A program made the position numbers and the translations under genes. 64,000 nucleotides of DNA from DASSUW01 sp963849695 (lineage in GTDB: Bacteria; Actinomycetota; Thermoleophilia; Solirubrobacterales; Solirubrobacteraceae), in the NCBI GenBank assembly GCA_963849695.1, contig CAWKIT010000015.1, forward strand, positions 1 to 64,000, in the 5' to 3' direction. Position 1 is the first letter of the stretch; each line of letters begins with the position of its first letter. The notes beneath the pieces were generated by a model that saw nothing but the letters and a program-made list of their open reading frames with translations, was not told the DNA's origin and did not search any database. Positions 33,184 to 42,673 of this stretch are shown here, piece after piece.

Positions 33184-36012
33184 GTGCCGCCCAGGACGGT
33201 CGCAGCGCTACTCGAGCGCGAGCGTGAGCTGGCGATTTGCAGCGAAGGGTTCGTCCGCGCTCGCGCCGGTGAGGGCGCGCTCATCCTGATCGAAGGGCCG
33301 GCCGGGGTCGGCAAGACCGAGCTGTCGCGCGAGGCGCGTGCGGCGGCCGGGCACGCCGGCCTGATGCCGCTGGAGGCGAGGGGCTCGGAGCTCGAGCAGC
33401 CGTTCGCGTTCGGCGTGGTACGCCAGCTGCTCGAGCCCGTGATCGCCGCCGGCCCCGATCCGTTCGCCGGCGCGGCCGGCCCCGCGGCGCGCCTATTCGA
33501 GCGCGACGAGCGTCAGGCGTGGGCGGCCGACGCGGGGGGCTTCGAAGCGCTCCACAGCCTCTACTGGCTCGTGGTCAATCTCGCCGATCGGGCCCCGCTG
33601 CTGGTCCTGGTCGATGACTGCCACTGGGTCGACCACGACTCCCTGCGGTTCCTCTCCTACCTGGCGCAACGCATCGAGGGGTTGCCGGTCGCCATGCTGC
33701 TCGCCGGACGGCCACCGGCGGACGAGCCCGGGTCGGTGTGGGGGCAGGTGGCGTCGCGTGCTGCCGCTGTCGTGCTGTATCCCCGGCCGCTCAGCCAGTC
33801 CGCCGCAGTGGCGCTCACGCGGGAGCGCCTGGGCGCGGACGCGGAGGACACGTTCTGCCGCGCATGCCATACGGCGACCGGCGGCAACCCGTTGTTCCTG
33901 CGCGAGCTGCTCACCGCTCTCGAAGCGGCCGGGATCGAGCCGTCGGCCGCCGCCGCCGGCGATATCCAGGCGGTCGGCCCGGCGGCCGTGCGCCGCTTCG
34001 TGCTGCATCGGCTCGCCACGCTCGGCGCGCCGGCGAACGAACTGGCCAGAGCCGTCGCCGTCCTGGGCGACGACACCGAGCTGCAGCTCGCCGGTCAGGT
34101 GTCAGGGCTCGACGAGGACGCCGCCGCCGCAGCGGCGGACGACCTCGTCCGGGCCGACATCTTCGTCCGGCAAACGCGCCTGGGGTTCGTCCATCCCATC
34201 GTGCGCGCCGCGCTCTACGAGGATCTCGCGCCGGGCGAGCGGCAGGCGCGGCACGCGGCGGCGGCAGAGGCGCTGACCGCGACCGGAGCATCGCCCGAGC
34301 GAGTCACCGCTCACCTGCTGCTGACCGGCGCGACCGGGGACCCGGGCAGGGTCGAGGCGCTCAGGGCGGCCGCCACCGCGGCCGCGCGCCGGGGCGCCCC
34401 GGGCGCCGCGGCCGAGCGGCTCCGCCGCGCGCTCGCAGAGTCGCCGGCCGAGCAGCAGCGCGGCGAGATCCTGGCCGAGCTCGGCCGCTACGAGGTCTAC
34501 GCGATGCAGTTCGAGGCGGCCGAGGAGCATCTGCGCGCCGCATTGGCCTCGGGCGCGGATCTGACGACCCGAGCCGGCGCGGCGTCCATGTTGGGGCGCT
34601 GCGCGATCGTGTCGGGTGGCCGCTCGGCGGAGGCCGCCGTCGACGCGCTGGCCTCGCTCGGCGAGGAGCTCCGGCCGCTCGACCCGGAGCGCTCGCTCGA
34701 GCTGAAGTCCGAGCTGTTGATCGTCACGACCGGGGTCGTGCCGCTGCGCGCCCGCCGCAGTGAGCACCTCCAGCCCTTCGCCGAGCAGGCGCGCGGCCAT
34801 CCCGGCTTCGAGGCGGTCGCGCGGATCCATGAGGCCCAGGAGCGGCTCGCCGCGGGAGGCTCGGCCGTGACGGCCGCCGAGGAGGTGCAGGCCGCGCTCA
34901 CAACCGGTCTCCCCCCGTCCGCCGCGGGGGGCGCCGGCTTCCTGGCGCTGATTACGCTCCGGCTCGGGGAGCGACACGACCTGGCCTTGCGATTGCTCGA
35001 CGTCGCGCTGGAGAGCGCGCGCCGTGAGGGCCACGCCGCGCGCCAAGGGGTCGTCCACGGGCAGCGCGCCGCGATCGCGCTCGCGCAGGGCGCGCTCAAG
35101 GACGCCCAAGTCGAAGCCGAGACGGGTCTGCGGCTCGTCGACGAACGGCACTTCGCCGTGCTGCAGCTGCTCGCCGTGGCGATCGTCGTCGACATCGAGC
35201 GCGGCGCGCTGGAGGCCGCGGCCGAGCTGGCGGCGAGGGCCGAGGCGCTGGGGATCGCCGAGGATCGCTTGTACATCGCCGAGTTCCTGATCGCCCGCGG
35301 GCGGCTGCGGATCGCCAAGGGCGACGTCGAGGCGGGCGTCGCGGACCTGCTGTGGTGTGGCCGGCGGCTCGAGACGCTCCGCGTGTCATGGCCGAGCGAG
35401 TGGCAGGCGTACGCGGCGCCGGCGCTCGCCGTGCTGGGCGAGAAGGAGGCCGCCGCCCGGCTCGCCCGCGAGCACCTGGCCATGGCCCGGCGCGACGGCG
35501 CGCCCGGGATGCTGGGACGGTCACTGCGCGCCGCCGCGGCGGCGATCGGCGGCGATGAAGGGCCGGCGCTGCTGCAGGAGGCCGTGTCGGTGCTCGAGGC
35601 GAGCGACGCGCGGCTCGAACTGGCGTACGCGCTCGCCGATCTCGGCGCAGCCCTGAGCCGCGCCCAGCGACGTCGCGAAGGCCGCGACGCGCAGCGACGG
35701 GCGATGCAGCTCGCCGACGACTGCGGCGCCGTCGCGCTGGCCGAACGGGCCCGGGCCGAGCTGCAGGCGGGACCGGGGCGCCGCGCGCGGATGGAGCTGA
35801 CCGGGCCGCAGGCGCTGACGGCGGCGGAATGGCGCGTGTGCCGTCAGGCGGTCGACGGGCACACGAACCGCGAGGTCGCCCAGGCGCTGTTCGTGACCGA
35901 GAAGACGGTCGAGCGTCATCTCAGCAGCGCGTACCACAAGCTCGGAATCCGCTCCCGGTTCCAGCTCGCGGAGGCCATCGACGACCGCGTCGGCGTGCCG
36001 CAAAAACCGTAG
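33184..36012 (+). CDS. Second LuxR-family regulator with N-terminal ATPase
   Basis: The GTG at 33184 gives 942 residues. A P-loop ATPase comes first (Walker A EGPAGVGKT about residues 34-42; Walker B LLVLVDDCHWVD about 135-146), then TPR-like helices, then a LuxR helix-turn-helix (TAAEWRVCRQAVDGHTNREV). Architecture matches the LuxR-ATPase at 23.9 kb, but the two are only distantly alike. It lies 87 bases upstream of the MMPL transporter gene on the same strand and may control it; this is positional inference. Confidence 0.9.
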   Translation: MPPRTVAALLERERELAICSEGFVRARAGEGALILIEGPAGVGKTELSREARAAAGHAGLMPLEARGSELEQPFAFGVVRQLLEPVIAAGPDPFAGAAGPAARLFERDERQAWAADAGGFEALHSLYWLVVNLADRAPLLVLVDDCHWVDHDSLRFLSYLAQRIEGLPVAMLLAGRPPADEPGSVWGQVASRAAAVVLYPRPLSQSAAVALTRERLGADAEDTFCRACHTATGGNPLFLRELLTALEAAGIEPSAAAAGDIQAVGPAAVRRFVLHRLATLGAPANELARAVAVLGDDTELQLAGQVSGLDEDAAAAAADDLVRADIFVRQTRLGFVHPIVRAALYEDLAPGERQARHAAAAEALTATGASPERVTAHLLLTGATGDPGRVEALRAAATAAARRGAPGAAAERLRRALAESPAEQQRGEILAELGRYEVYAMQFEAAEEHLRAALASGADLTTRAGAASMLGRCAIVSGGRSAEAAVDALASLGEELRPLDPERSLELKSELLIVTTGVVPLRARRSEHLQPFAEQARGHPGFEAVARIHEAQERLAAGGSAVTAAEEVQAALTTGLPPSAAGGAGFLALITLRLGERHDLALRLLDVALESARREGHAARQGVVHGQRAAIALAQGALKDAQVEAETGLRLVDERHFAVLQLLAVAIVVDIERGALEAAAELAARAEALGIAEDRLYIAEFLIARGRLRIAKGDVEAGVADLLWCGRRLETLRVSWPSEWQAYAAPALAVLGEKEAAARLAREHLAMARRDGAPGMLGRSLRAAAAAIGGDEGPALLQEAVSVLEASDARLELAYALADLGAALSRAQRRREGRDAQRRAMQLADDCGAVALAERARAELQAGPGRRARMELTGPQALTAAEWRVCRQAVDGHTNREVAQALFVTEKTVERHLSSAYHKLGIRSRFQLAEAIDDRVGVPQKP

Positions 36013-36099
36013 GGGAAACACGCGGGTCCCCCCTCTTGCGGGCGGTCGTGGTCGCGCAGACGATTGCGGCCGAATGATGGTGACCAAGGGGAAGGCCTC

Positions 36100-38559
36100 A
36101 TGACCAAGGCGTTGTTCCATCTCGGCCGGTTCTGCGTCCGGCACCGCTGGATCGTGCTGGCCGTCTGGCTGCTCATCTTCGTCGGGCTCGCGCATTGGTC
36201 GCGCGCGCTCGGGCCGAACGTCAGCGACAACCTCACGCTGCCCGGCACCGACAGCAACTCGGCGACCGACCTGTTGGAGCAGCGGTTCCCGTCGCAGGCG
36301 AACGGCATGAACCCCGTCGTCCTGCGGGCGCCGGACGGCAAAAAGATCAGCGCGGCGAAGTTCAAGACGCCGATCGACGACACGGTCAAGGCGTTCAAGG
36401 CCGATCCGGACATCCGCAGCGCGAGCAGCCCCCTGGCGAGCGGGAGCTCCGGTCAGCTGTCGAAGAACGAGTCGATCGGCTACGTCGCGCTGAACCTGCG
36501 CCCGAGCTCGAGCGATCTCACGCTGGACGATGCCAACCGGATCGTCGCGCTCGCCGACCCGGCGCGCCACGCCGGCCTCGAGGTCGGCTTCGGCGGCTAT
36601 CTCGGCCAGAAGGTCTCCAAGCCGGACACGCACTCCAGCGAGATCATCGGCCTCGGCATGGCGGTGATCGTCCTGCTGTTCACGTTCGGCACGGTCGTGG
36701 CCATGGGCCTGCCGATCTTCACGGCGATCATCGGGCTGGTCTGCGGGCTCTCGATCATCACCGTGCTCAGCCACGTCGCCACCGTGCCGACGGTCGCGCC
36801 GACCCTGGCGACGATGATCGGCCTCGGAGTCGGGATCGACTACGCGCTCTTCATCGTCACACGGCACCTCCAGCAACGAGGGGCCGGGATCGAGACGCGA
36901 GAATCGATCGCGCGCGCGGTGGCCTCCTCCGGCGGCGCCGTCGTGTTCGCGGGCTCCACGGTGATGGTCGCGCTGCTGTCGCTCGCCGTGGTCGGCATTC
37001 CGCTGGTCACCACGCTCGGGTACACGTCTGCCATGGTCGTCGCAGTCGCCGTGCTCGGAGCGATCACGCTGCTGCCCGCGGTCCTGGGACTCGTCGGCGA
37101 CGGGATCGACAGGCTCCGGATCCCGATGCCGCATGGCAAAGCCGACGATCATCCGCACGGCTGGCTGCGCTGGGGCGGCTTCGTCGCCCGTCACCCGGTG
37201 CCGTGCGCGCTGGTCGCGATCGTCGTGCTGGCGGTCCTCGCGCTGCCGACGCTCGATCTCTACCTGGGCCAGCAGGACAACCGCGCGATGCCCGAGAGCA
37301 CCGACGCGCGGCGTGCTTCCGACGGGATGACGGCCGGCTTCGGCGCAGGCACCAACGGCCCGCTCCTGGTCAGCGTCGACATGTCGCGCAAACCGGCCAA
37401 GGCCGACCAGGCGAACCTCAACAAGCTCTCCAATCAGGAGCAGGACCAGAAGGACAAGGCCAACCAGCAGGCAGCTCAGCAGGAGCAGCAGATCGCCGCC
37501 CAGCTCGAGGCGCAGGGCATGCCGCCTGCGCAGGCGCAGGCGGAGGCTCAGTCCCAGGTCCAGCCGCAGCTCGACAAGCAGATCAACAAGATCGAGCAGC
37601 AGTCGAAGACGCAGCGTCAGAAGCTCGATCAGACGGCCACCGATCCGCGTCTCCAGGACCTCAAGAAGGACATCGCCAAGGCGTCAGGCGTGAAGAAGGT
37701 CTCCGAGCCGCTCGTGAACTCGGACGGCACCGCTGCGGTGCTCAACGCCACGCCGACGACCGATCCCTCCGACCAGGCGACGGCGGATCTGGTCGACCGG
37801 TTGCGCGCCACCACGATCCCGAAGGCCGAGAAGGGCAATGACATGACGGTCAACATCGGCGGCCAGACCGCCGGCTATGTCGACCTCGCGTCCGAGATCA
37901 GCAGCCGCCTGATCCTCACGATCGCCGTCGTCGTCGCCCTGAGCTTCGTGCTGCTGCTGCTGGCGTTCCGCTCGATCGTCATCCCGCTCACAGCCGGGCT
38001 CATGAACCTCATCTCGATCGGCGCCGCGTTCGGCGTCGTCACCGCCGTGTTCGAGAAGGGGTGGGGCGCCGGCCTCGTCGGGCTCGAGGGCGAGGTGCCG
38101 ATCGTCTCGTTCGTGCCGCTGATGATGTTCGCGATCCTGTTCGGGCTCTCGATGGACTACGAGGTGTTCCTGATGACCCACATCCGGGAGCACTGGCTCG
38201 CGAGCGGCGACAACAAGCGATCGGTCATCGCCGGCGTCGGCACCACCGGGCGCGTGATCACCTCGGCGGCGCTGATCATGGTGAGCGTGTTCTTCGCCTT
38301 CATCATCAACGGCGACCCCACGGTCAAGCAGTTCGGCGTCGGGATGGGCGTCGCCGTCGCGGTCGACGCGACCATCGTGCGCTGCCTGCTCGTGCCCGCG
38401 GTGATGGTGCTCGTCGGCAAGGCCAACTGGTGGTTCCCGCGCTGGCTCGACCGGCTCGTCCCGAACTTCTCGATCGAGGGCGAGCAGTGGTTCCGCGATC
38501 GTGACGCAGCGGCGGCGGCCGCGGCAGAGGAGAAGCCGGTGCCCGTGGCGGCGCAGTGA
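36100..38559 (+). CDS. MMPL/RND-family transporter with Gln-rich coiled-coil insert
   Basis: The 819-residue protein has an N-terminal helix (WIVLAVWLLIFVGLAHW), a first extracytoplasmic loop, five helices with GVGIDYALFIVTR (the MMPL/RND Asp-Tyr pair), a second loop and a second membrane half with GLSMDYEVFLMT. MMPL pumps move lipids or hydrophobic molecules using the proton gradient. The second loop carries a Gln/Ala-rich coiled coil (about residues 440-520; QQAAQQEQQIAAQLEAQ), longer than I expect for the family. The ATG at 36100 follows AGGGGAAGG. Confidence 0.9.
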   Translation: MTKALFHLGRFCVRHRWIVLAVWLLIFVGLAHWSRALGPNVSDNLTLPGTDSNSATDLLEQRFPSQANGMNPVVLRAPDGKKISAAKFKTPIDDTVKAFKADPDIRSASSPLASGSSGQLSKNESIGYVALNLRPSSSDLTLDDANRIVALADPARHAGLEVGFGGYLGQKVSKPDTHSSEIIGLGMAVIVLLFTFGTVVAMGLPIFTAIIGLVCGLSIITVLSHVATVPTVAPTLATMIGLGVGIDYALFIVTRHLQQRGAGIETRESIARAVASSGGAVVFAGSTVMVALLSLAVVGIPLVTTLGYTSAMVVAVAVLGAITLLPAVLGLVGDGIDRLRIPMPHGKADDHPHGWLRWGGFVARHPVPCALVAIVVLAVLALPTLDLYLGQQDNRAMPESTDARRASDGMTAGFGAGTNGPLLVSVDMSRKPAKADQANLNKLSNQEQDQKDKANQQAAQQEQQIAAQLEAQGMPPAQAQAEAQSQVQPQLDKQINKIEQQSKTQRQKLDQTATDPRLQDLKKDIAKASGVKKVSEPLVNSDGTAAVLNATPTTDPSDQATADLVDRLRATTIPKAEKGNDMTVNIGGQTAGYVDLASEISSRLILTIAVVVALSFVLLLLAFRSIVIPLTAGLMNLISIGAAFGVVTAVFEKGWGAGLVGLEGEVPIVSFVPLMMFAILFGLSMDYEVFLMTHIREHWLASGDNKRSVIAGVGTTGRVITSAALIMVSVFFAFIINGDPTVKQFGVGMGVAVAVDATIVRCLLVPAVMVLVGKANWWFPRWLDRLVPNFSIEGEQWFRDRDAAAAAAAEEKPVPVAAQ

Positions 38560-38789
38560 GGCCCTCCCCATCGGTGTGGCGGCGGGTCTGTCTCTCAGCG
38601 CACGATCGAGGGAGTGGCAGGGGACGGTCCGCGTCATGCCCTCGGCGGTGTGCGCAGGCGAGCAGCCGTCCTCCTTGCGCGCGCTTTCATCTCGTGCTTG
38701 CTCGGGATCCCTGACCGCAGGTAGGATCGCCGCACCGGTGGCAATCAATTGCGCTGTCCCGCGGCCGGGTGGCGCACCCAAGGAGGGTC

Positions 38790-39563
38790 ATGCGGGACAT
38801 GCAAGGAATGCCGGGCATGAAGACCGACGGCTCCATCCCCTACGAGGCGTCCCAGCACGCTTTCGTGATGGCCGGCAAGAAGACGCTGTTCCTCTGCCAC
38901 CTCACGATGCTGCATATGGAGGAGCACGAGTTCGAGTTCGTGATCCGCGCCAGCCTCACGCCGGAGGCGCTCAAGGCCTGGCAGGCCGACCAGCGCCAGC
39001 ACCCGGACGAGACGTACTTCCTCGGCAATGTCGAGTCCGATCTCATGACGATCCCGGACCTGGCGATCGGCGCACGCACGTCGTTCAGAGCATCGATCTG
39101 GGCCGGCATCCCCATCAAGCACACGTACAAGGTGTGGCCCTGGAAGGGAATCAAGCCGATCGTCGCGGACACGCCCGTCACCGTCGAGCGCGTCGTCGAC
39201 TACCGGCACTTCGACCTGCAGCTGAATCCCGCGCAGACGCTGACCTACATGCTGTTCGGGTCCGGCGACGAGGCGCACCTGACCCACTACCAGACGCATG
39301 AGCCGGACTACGACGAGGTGGTGACGCTCTCGAAAGCGCCCCCTTGGCTCCCGGAGCCGCTGCTCGAGGCCGGCGTCCACGTGAACTTCCCCGCGCTGCC
39401 GCCGGCGCCGCCCGGCGCCCCGGTGTACTGCTCCTCGCCCCTGCTCAACCCTGCCTACAAGGTGCAGTACTGCGGCCAGCCGGCGACCTTCCCGCTCGAC
39501 ATAGACCGCAGTCTGTGGTTCAGCACCAAGGTCACCAACGCGAAGGACCCGTGTCAGACATGA
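38790..39563 (+). CDS. Unrecognised Met/His-rich protein coupled to tyrosine decarboxylase-like gene
   Basis: AGGAGG at 38781-38786 precedes the ATG at 38790, and the stop overlaps the decarboxylase start (ATGA), so the two proteins are probably made together. The 257-residue product begins MRDMQGMPGMK, then HAFVMAGKKTLFLCHLTMLH and MEEHEFEFVI, and later has VDYRHFDLQLN and three cysteines near the C terminus. There is no signal peptide or membrane helix. I do not recognise a family. The Met/His-rich opening could bind copper, and the downstream tyrosinase is a copper enzyme, so a metallochaperone role is a hypothesis only. Confidence 0.75.
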   Translation: MRDMQGMPGMKTDGSIPYEASQHAFVMAGKKTLFLCHLTMLHMEEHEFEFVIRASLTPEALKAWQADQRQHPDETYFLGNVESDLMTIPDLAIGARTSFRASIWAGIPIKHTYKVWPWKGIKPIVADTPVTVERVVDYRHFDLQLNPAQTLTYMLFGSGDEAHLTHYQTHEPDYDEVVTLSKAPPWLPEPLLEAGVHVNFPALPPAPPGAPVYCSSPLLNPAYKVQYCGQPATFPLDIDRSLWFSTKVTNAKDPCQT

Positions 39564-41740
39564 GCGAGTTCCACGACGCACTCGACCGCCGGTTCCGGAC
39601 CGACGACGGGCTCCGGCTCGACGTCCCGGGAGCCGACTCGCTGGCGACGTGGTTCCTCGGGCCGAAGGCCGAGAACGCGGACGTCCTCACGCGCCTGGCC
39701 GCCACGGCGCTGAAGGCTCACGCCGCGGATCGCCTCGCCTACGAGCCGAATGACCCGCTGTGGGTGACAGACGAGATCAAGAAGACGCCCGCCTACCGGG
39801 CCGGGGTGCAGCAGCTCGAGACGAGCCTGAACGACCTGCTCGAGCGGCTCCACGGATCGGTGCCCTTCTCGAGCTACCGCTACCAGGCACACATGCTGTG
39901 GGACGTCACGCTCCCGGCCGTGCTCGGCTACCTCGCGGCGATCCTCTACGACCAGAACAATGTGGCGGCGGAGGCCTCGCCGGTGACCACGCTGCTCGAG
40001 ATGGAGGTCGGGCGCGACCTGTGCGCGATGCTCGGCTACACCGTCCCGCCCGTGGACGCCGTCCCGGACGCCTCGGGTCCGCCGGTGCCGTGGGGGCACA
40101 TCACGTGCGATGGGAGCGTGGCCAACATCGAGTCGATGTGGGCGGCCCGCAACCTCAAGTACTTCCCGGTCGCGCTGGCCGCCGCGCTGAAGGGCGACGC
40201 CCGGCTGAAGGCGGCGCGCGGGCTCACGACGCGCCTGCCCGACGGCTCGAGCGCGCAACTCGTGAGCCTCGACGACTGGGGACTGCTGAACCTGGGCGCC
40301 GACGAGATCCTCGCCTACCCCACCGCGATCCAGACGCAGTTCGGCATCGACACCGCGACGCTCGAGGCGGTACTGCAGGACTACTCGATCCAGAACCTGG
40401 GCTTCGCGAGCTTTACGCCGGGCGTCGTGATCGTGCCGGGCAGCCGCCACTACTCGTGGCCCAAGGGCGCGGCGTTGCTCGGGCTCGGCTCGTCGAACCT
40501 CATCTCGATCCCCGTCGACCTCGACGCCAGGATGGACATCGCCCAGCTCCGCGAGGCGCTGGACCGCTGCCTGGGCAACAAGGTCCCGGTGATCCAGGTC
40601 GTGGCCGTCGCGGGCAGCACGGAGGAGAGCGCGGTCGACCCACTGGCCGACATCGTGGCGGTCCGGGAGGAGTACCGCGGCTCCGGGATGGAGTTCCCGA
40701 TCCACGTCGACGCCGCCTGGGGCGGATACTTCGCTTCGATCCTGCGGCCGGCTCCGAGCGGCGATCCCGCACCCGAGGGTGACCCGCGCGACGTCCGGCA
40801 GTACACCCCGGCGATGACGATGAGCGCGTACGTCGAGACGCAGTACAAGGCGTTCGGCAGCGCCGACTCGATCACCATCGACCCGCACAAGGCGGGCTAC
40901 ATCCCATATCCGGCGGGCGGGCTCTGCTACCGCAACTCCGCGATGCGCAACCTCGTGGCGTTCACCGCGCCGGTCGTCTACCACGGCGGGGTGGATCCGA
41001 CCGTGGGCGTCTACGGGGTCGAGGGATCCAAGCCCGGCGCCGCCGCAGCGGCCGTGTACCTCAGCCACCGGGTGATCAGCACCGATCAGAGCGGCTACGG
41101 CAAGATCCTCGGCCGGACGCTCTTCAACTCCAAGCGCCTGTACTCGGCGCTCGTCACGCTGCCGGAGGACGACGACACGTTCGTCATCGAGACGATCCAG
41201 CGGCTGCCCGCCGTGCGCGCGGGCGAACCGCCGGCCAAGGTTCAGGCCCAGCTGGAGAAGATCCGCACGCAGATCGCCGAGCGCACCAACGACGAGATCC
41301 TGGCCGACGCGGCGACCATGAAGCTGTTCCGCGAGCTCGGGTCCGACCAGAACATCGTCAGCTATGCGTTCAACTTCCTCGTCAACGGCAGGCGCAACCA
41401 GGACGTCGCCAAGCTGAACGCGCTCAACAACGCGATCTATACGAAGCTCAGCCTGAGCGCGGATCCCGAGAAGGTGCCCGACACGAAGATGTTCGTGACT
41501 TCGTCGGACCTGGACCCGGCCGTCTACGGCACCGAGATCGTCGAGGACTTCCGCGGCCGGCTCGGCGTGACCGGCTCGCCGGACACCCCGATCGCGTTCC
41601 TCATCTCGACCACCATGGACCCGTGGCTCACGGACACCGCCGCGGGGAACTTCATCCCGACGCTGATGCAGGTGCTGCGCGGCGCCGTGCTCGCCGCGGT
41701 CGCGGAGGTCCTGCCGGAACCGGCCCGCGTCGGAGCGTGA
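39560..41740 (+). CDS. PLP-dependent group II decarboxylase, tyrosine-decarboxylase type
   Basis: The 726-residue enzyme carries the group II decarboxylase (pfam00282) landmarks: AEASPVTTLLEMEVG, WGHITCDGSVANIESMWAAR, RHYSWPKGAALLGLG, VAVAGSTEESAVDP, the IHVDAAWGGY strand, and TIDPHKAGYIPY with the PLP lysine at residue 444. HYSW(P/L)KA, the GSTEE loop and DPHK.GYIPY(P/S)AGG are close to bacterial tyrosine decarboxylases (as I recall Enterococcus TyrDC), about 100 residues shorter than this protein. It would convert tyrosine (or DOPA/another aromatic) to the amine. The gene overlaps its upstream partner and precedes a cyclase and a tyrosinase. Confidence 0.85.
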   Translation: MSEFHDALDRRFRTDDGLRLDVPGADSLATWFLGPKAENADVLTRLAATALKAHAADRLAYEPNDPLWVTDEIKKTPAYRAGVQQLETSLNDLLERLHGSVPFSSYRYQAHMLWDVTLPAVLGYLAAILYDQNNVAAEASPVTTLLEMEVGRDLCAMLGYTVPPVDAVPDASGPPVPWGHITCDGSVANIESMWAARNLKYFPVALAAALKGDARLKAARGLTTRLPDGSSAQLVSLDDWGLLNLGADEILAYPTAIQTQFGIDTATLEAVLQDYSIQNLGFASFTPGVVIVPGSRHYSWPKGAALLGLGSSNLISIPVDLDARMDIAQLREALDRCLGNKVPVIQVVAVAGSTEESAVDPLADIVAVREEYRGSGMEFPIHVDAAWGGYFASILRPAPSGDPAPEGDPRDVRQYTPAMTMSAYVETQYKAFGSADSITIDPHKAGYIPYPAGGLCYRNSAMRNLVAFTAPVVYHGGVDPTVGVYGVEGSKPGAAAAAVYLSHRVISTDQSGYGKILGRTLFNSKRLYSALVTLPEDDDTFVIETIQRLPAVRAGEPPAKVQAQLEKIRTQIAERTNDEILADAATMKLFRELGSDQNIVSYAFNFLVNGRRNQDVAKLNALNNAIYTKLSLSADPEKVPDTKMFVTSSDLDPAVYGTEIVEDFRGRLGVTGSPDTPIAFLISTTMDPWLTDTAAGNFIPTLMQVLRGAVLAAVAEVLPEPARVGA

Positions 41741-41757
41741 CCACGGGAGCTGCACAG

Positions 41758-42553
41758 ATGCCCGAGAACGAGGAACTCTGGTACACGATCTTCGCGACGG
41801 GTCACCCGGAGCTCGTGAAGCAGCACCGGCTGCACACGCGGCTGCCCTCGCCGCCGCGGTGCAAGCTGTGCCTTGTCCCGTTCAAGGGCCCCGGCGGGTT
41901 CGTGATGGGGCTCCGCGGCCGGCGTCCGTCGAACCGCAACCCGCGCTACTGCAGCAAGTGCGACCAGTTCATCCGCGCCTTCCCGGGCGGCGCCGAGGTG
42001 GAGATGTCGATGATCTTCGCGGACGTGAGGGGCTCGACGCCGCTCTCCGAGAGCATCAGCGCCACCGAGCTGAGCCGCCGCATGAACCAGTACTACGCCG
42101 CCGTCACGCACATACTGGTGGACACGGACGGCTTCATCATCGACGTGGTCGGCGACGAGGTCGTCGGCCTCTACCCCCCGGGCTTCTCGGGCCCCCATCC
42201 ACGCCGAGCGCGCGCTCGAGGCCGCGCAGCGGCTCGTCGCGCTCGACCCGACGGAGTGCGGGCTGCCGTTCGGCGTCGGCGTCCACACCGGCGTAGTCCA
42301 CATCGGGACGGTGATGGGCGCCGACGAGGGGATCGCCGACGTGCGCGCGATCGGCATGGAGGTCAACACCGTGGCGCGGCTCGGCTCGTCGGCGGGCGCA
42401 GGAGAGGCGCTGGTGAGCGACGCGACCTGGAAGGCTGTGCGAGAGGCGCCCGACGGCGTCGAGCGTCGCGAGCTCATGCTCAAGGGGCGCAGCGAGCCGT
42501 TCGGCGTGCGGGTCGTGCGCGCGCCGGCCGCGGTGGCCGCCGACGCGACGTAG
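41758..42553 (+). CDS. Class III nucleotide cyclase with N-terminal zinc ribbon (frameshift at 42192-42196)
   Basis: The first 75 residues hold a zinc-ribbon-like set C-K-L-C ... C-S-K-C. A class III cyclase domain follows: EMSMIFADVRGSTPLSE (metal-binding Asp), FIIDVVGDEVVGLYPPG (second metal Asp). The frame is then lost at a run of five C (42192-42196). Removing one C gives IHAERALEAAQRLVALDP, GVHTGVVHIGTVMG and EVNTVARLGSSAG to the stop at 42553, about 264 residues in all. The product would make cAMP (or cGMP) in the cytoplasm. It starts 17 bases after the decarboxylase stop; a GTG at 41737 overlapping that stop is an alternative. The indel is probably a sequencing error. Confidence 0.8.
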
Positions 42554-42673
42554 CTCGAGCGTGACCCGCCCGCACGGCGACCGCGAGGGCGTCAGCCAGT
42601 GTGGGAGCGCGGACTGATGGCGACAAGTCGAGTAGTCTGGATTCTCCTTCATTTCGCCTAGGAGACGCTGATA

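Noticed and set aside
39554..41755. Long minus-strand frame opposite the decarboxylase
   Set aside because: Exact shadow of the decarboxylase; no recognisable motif.
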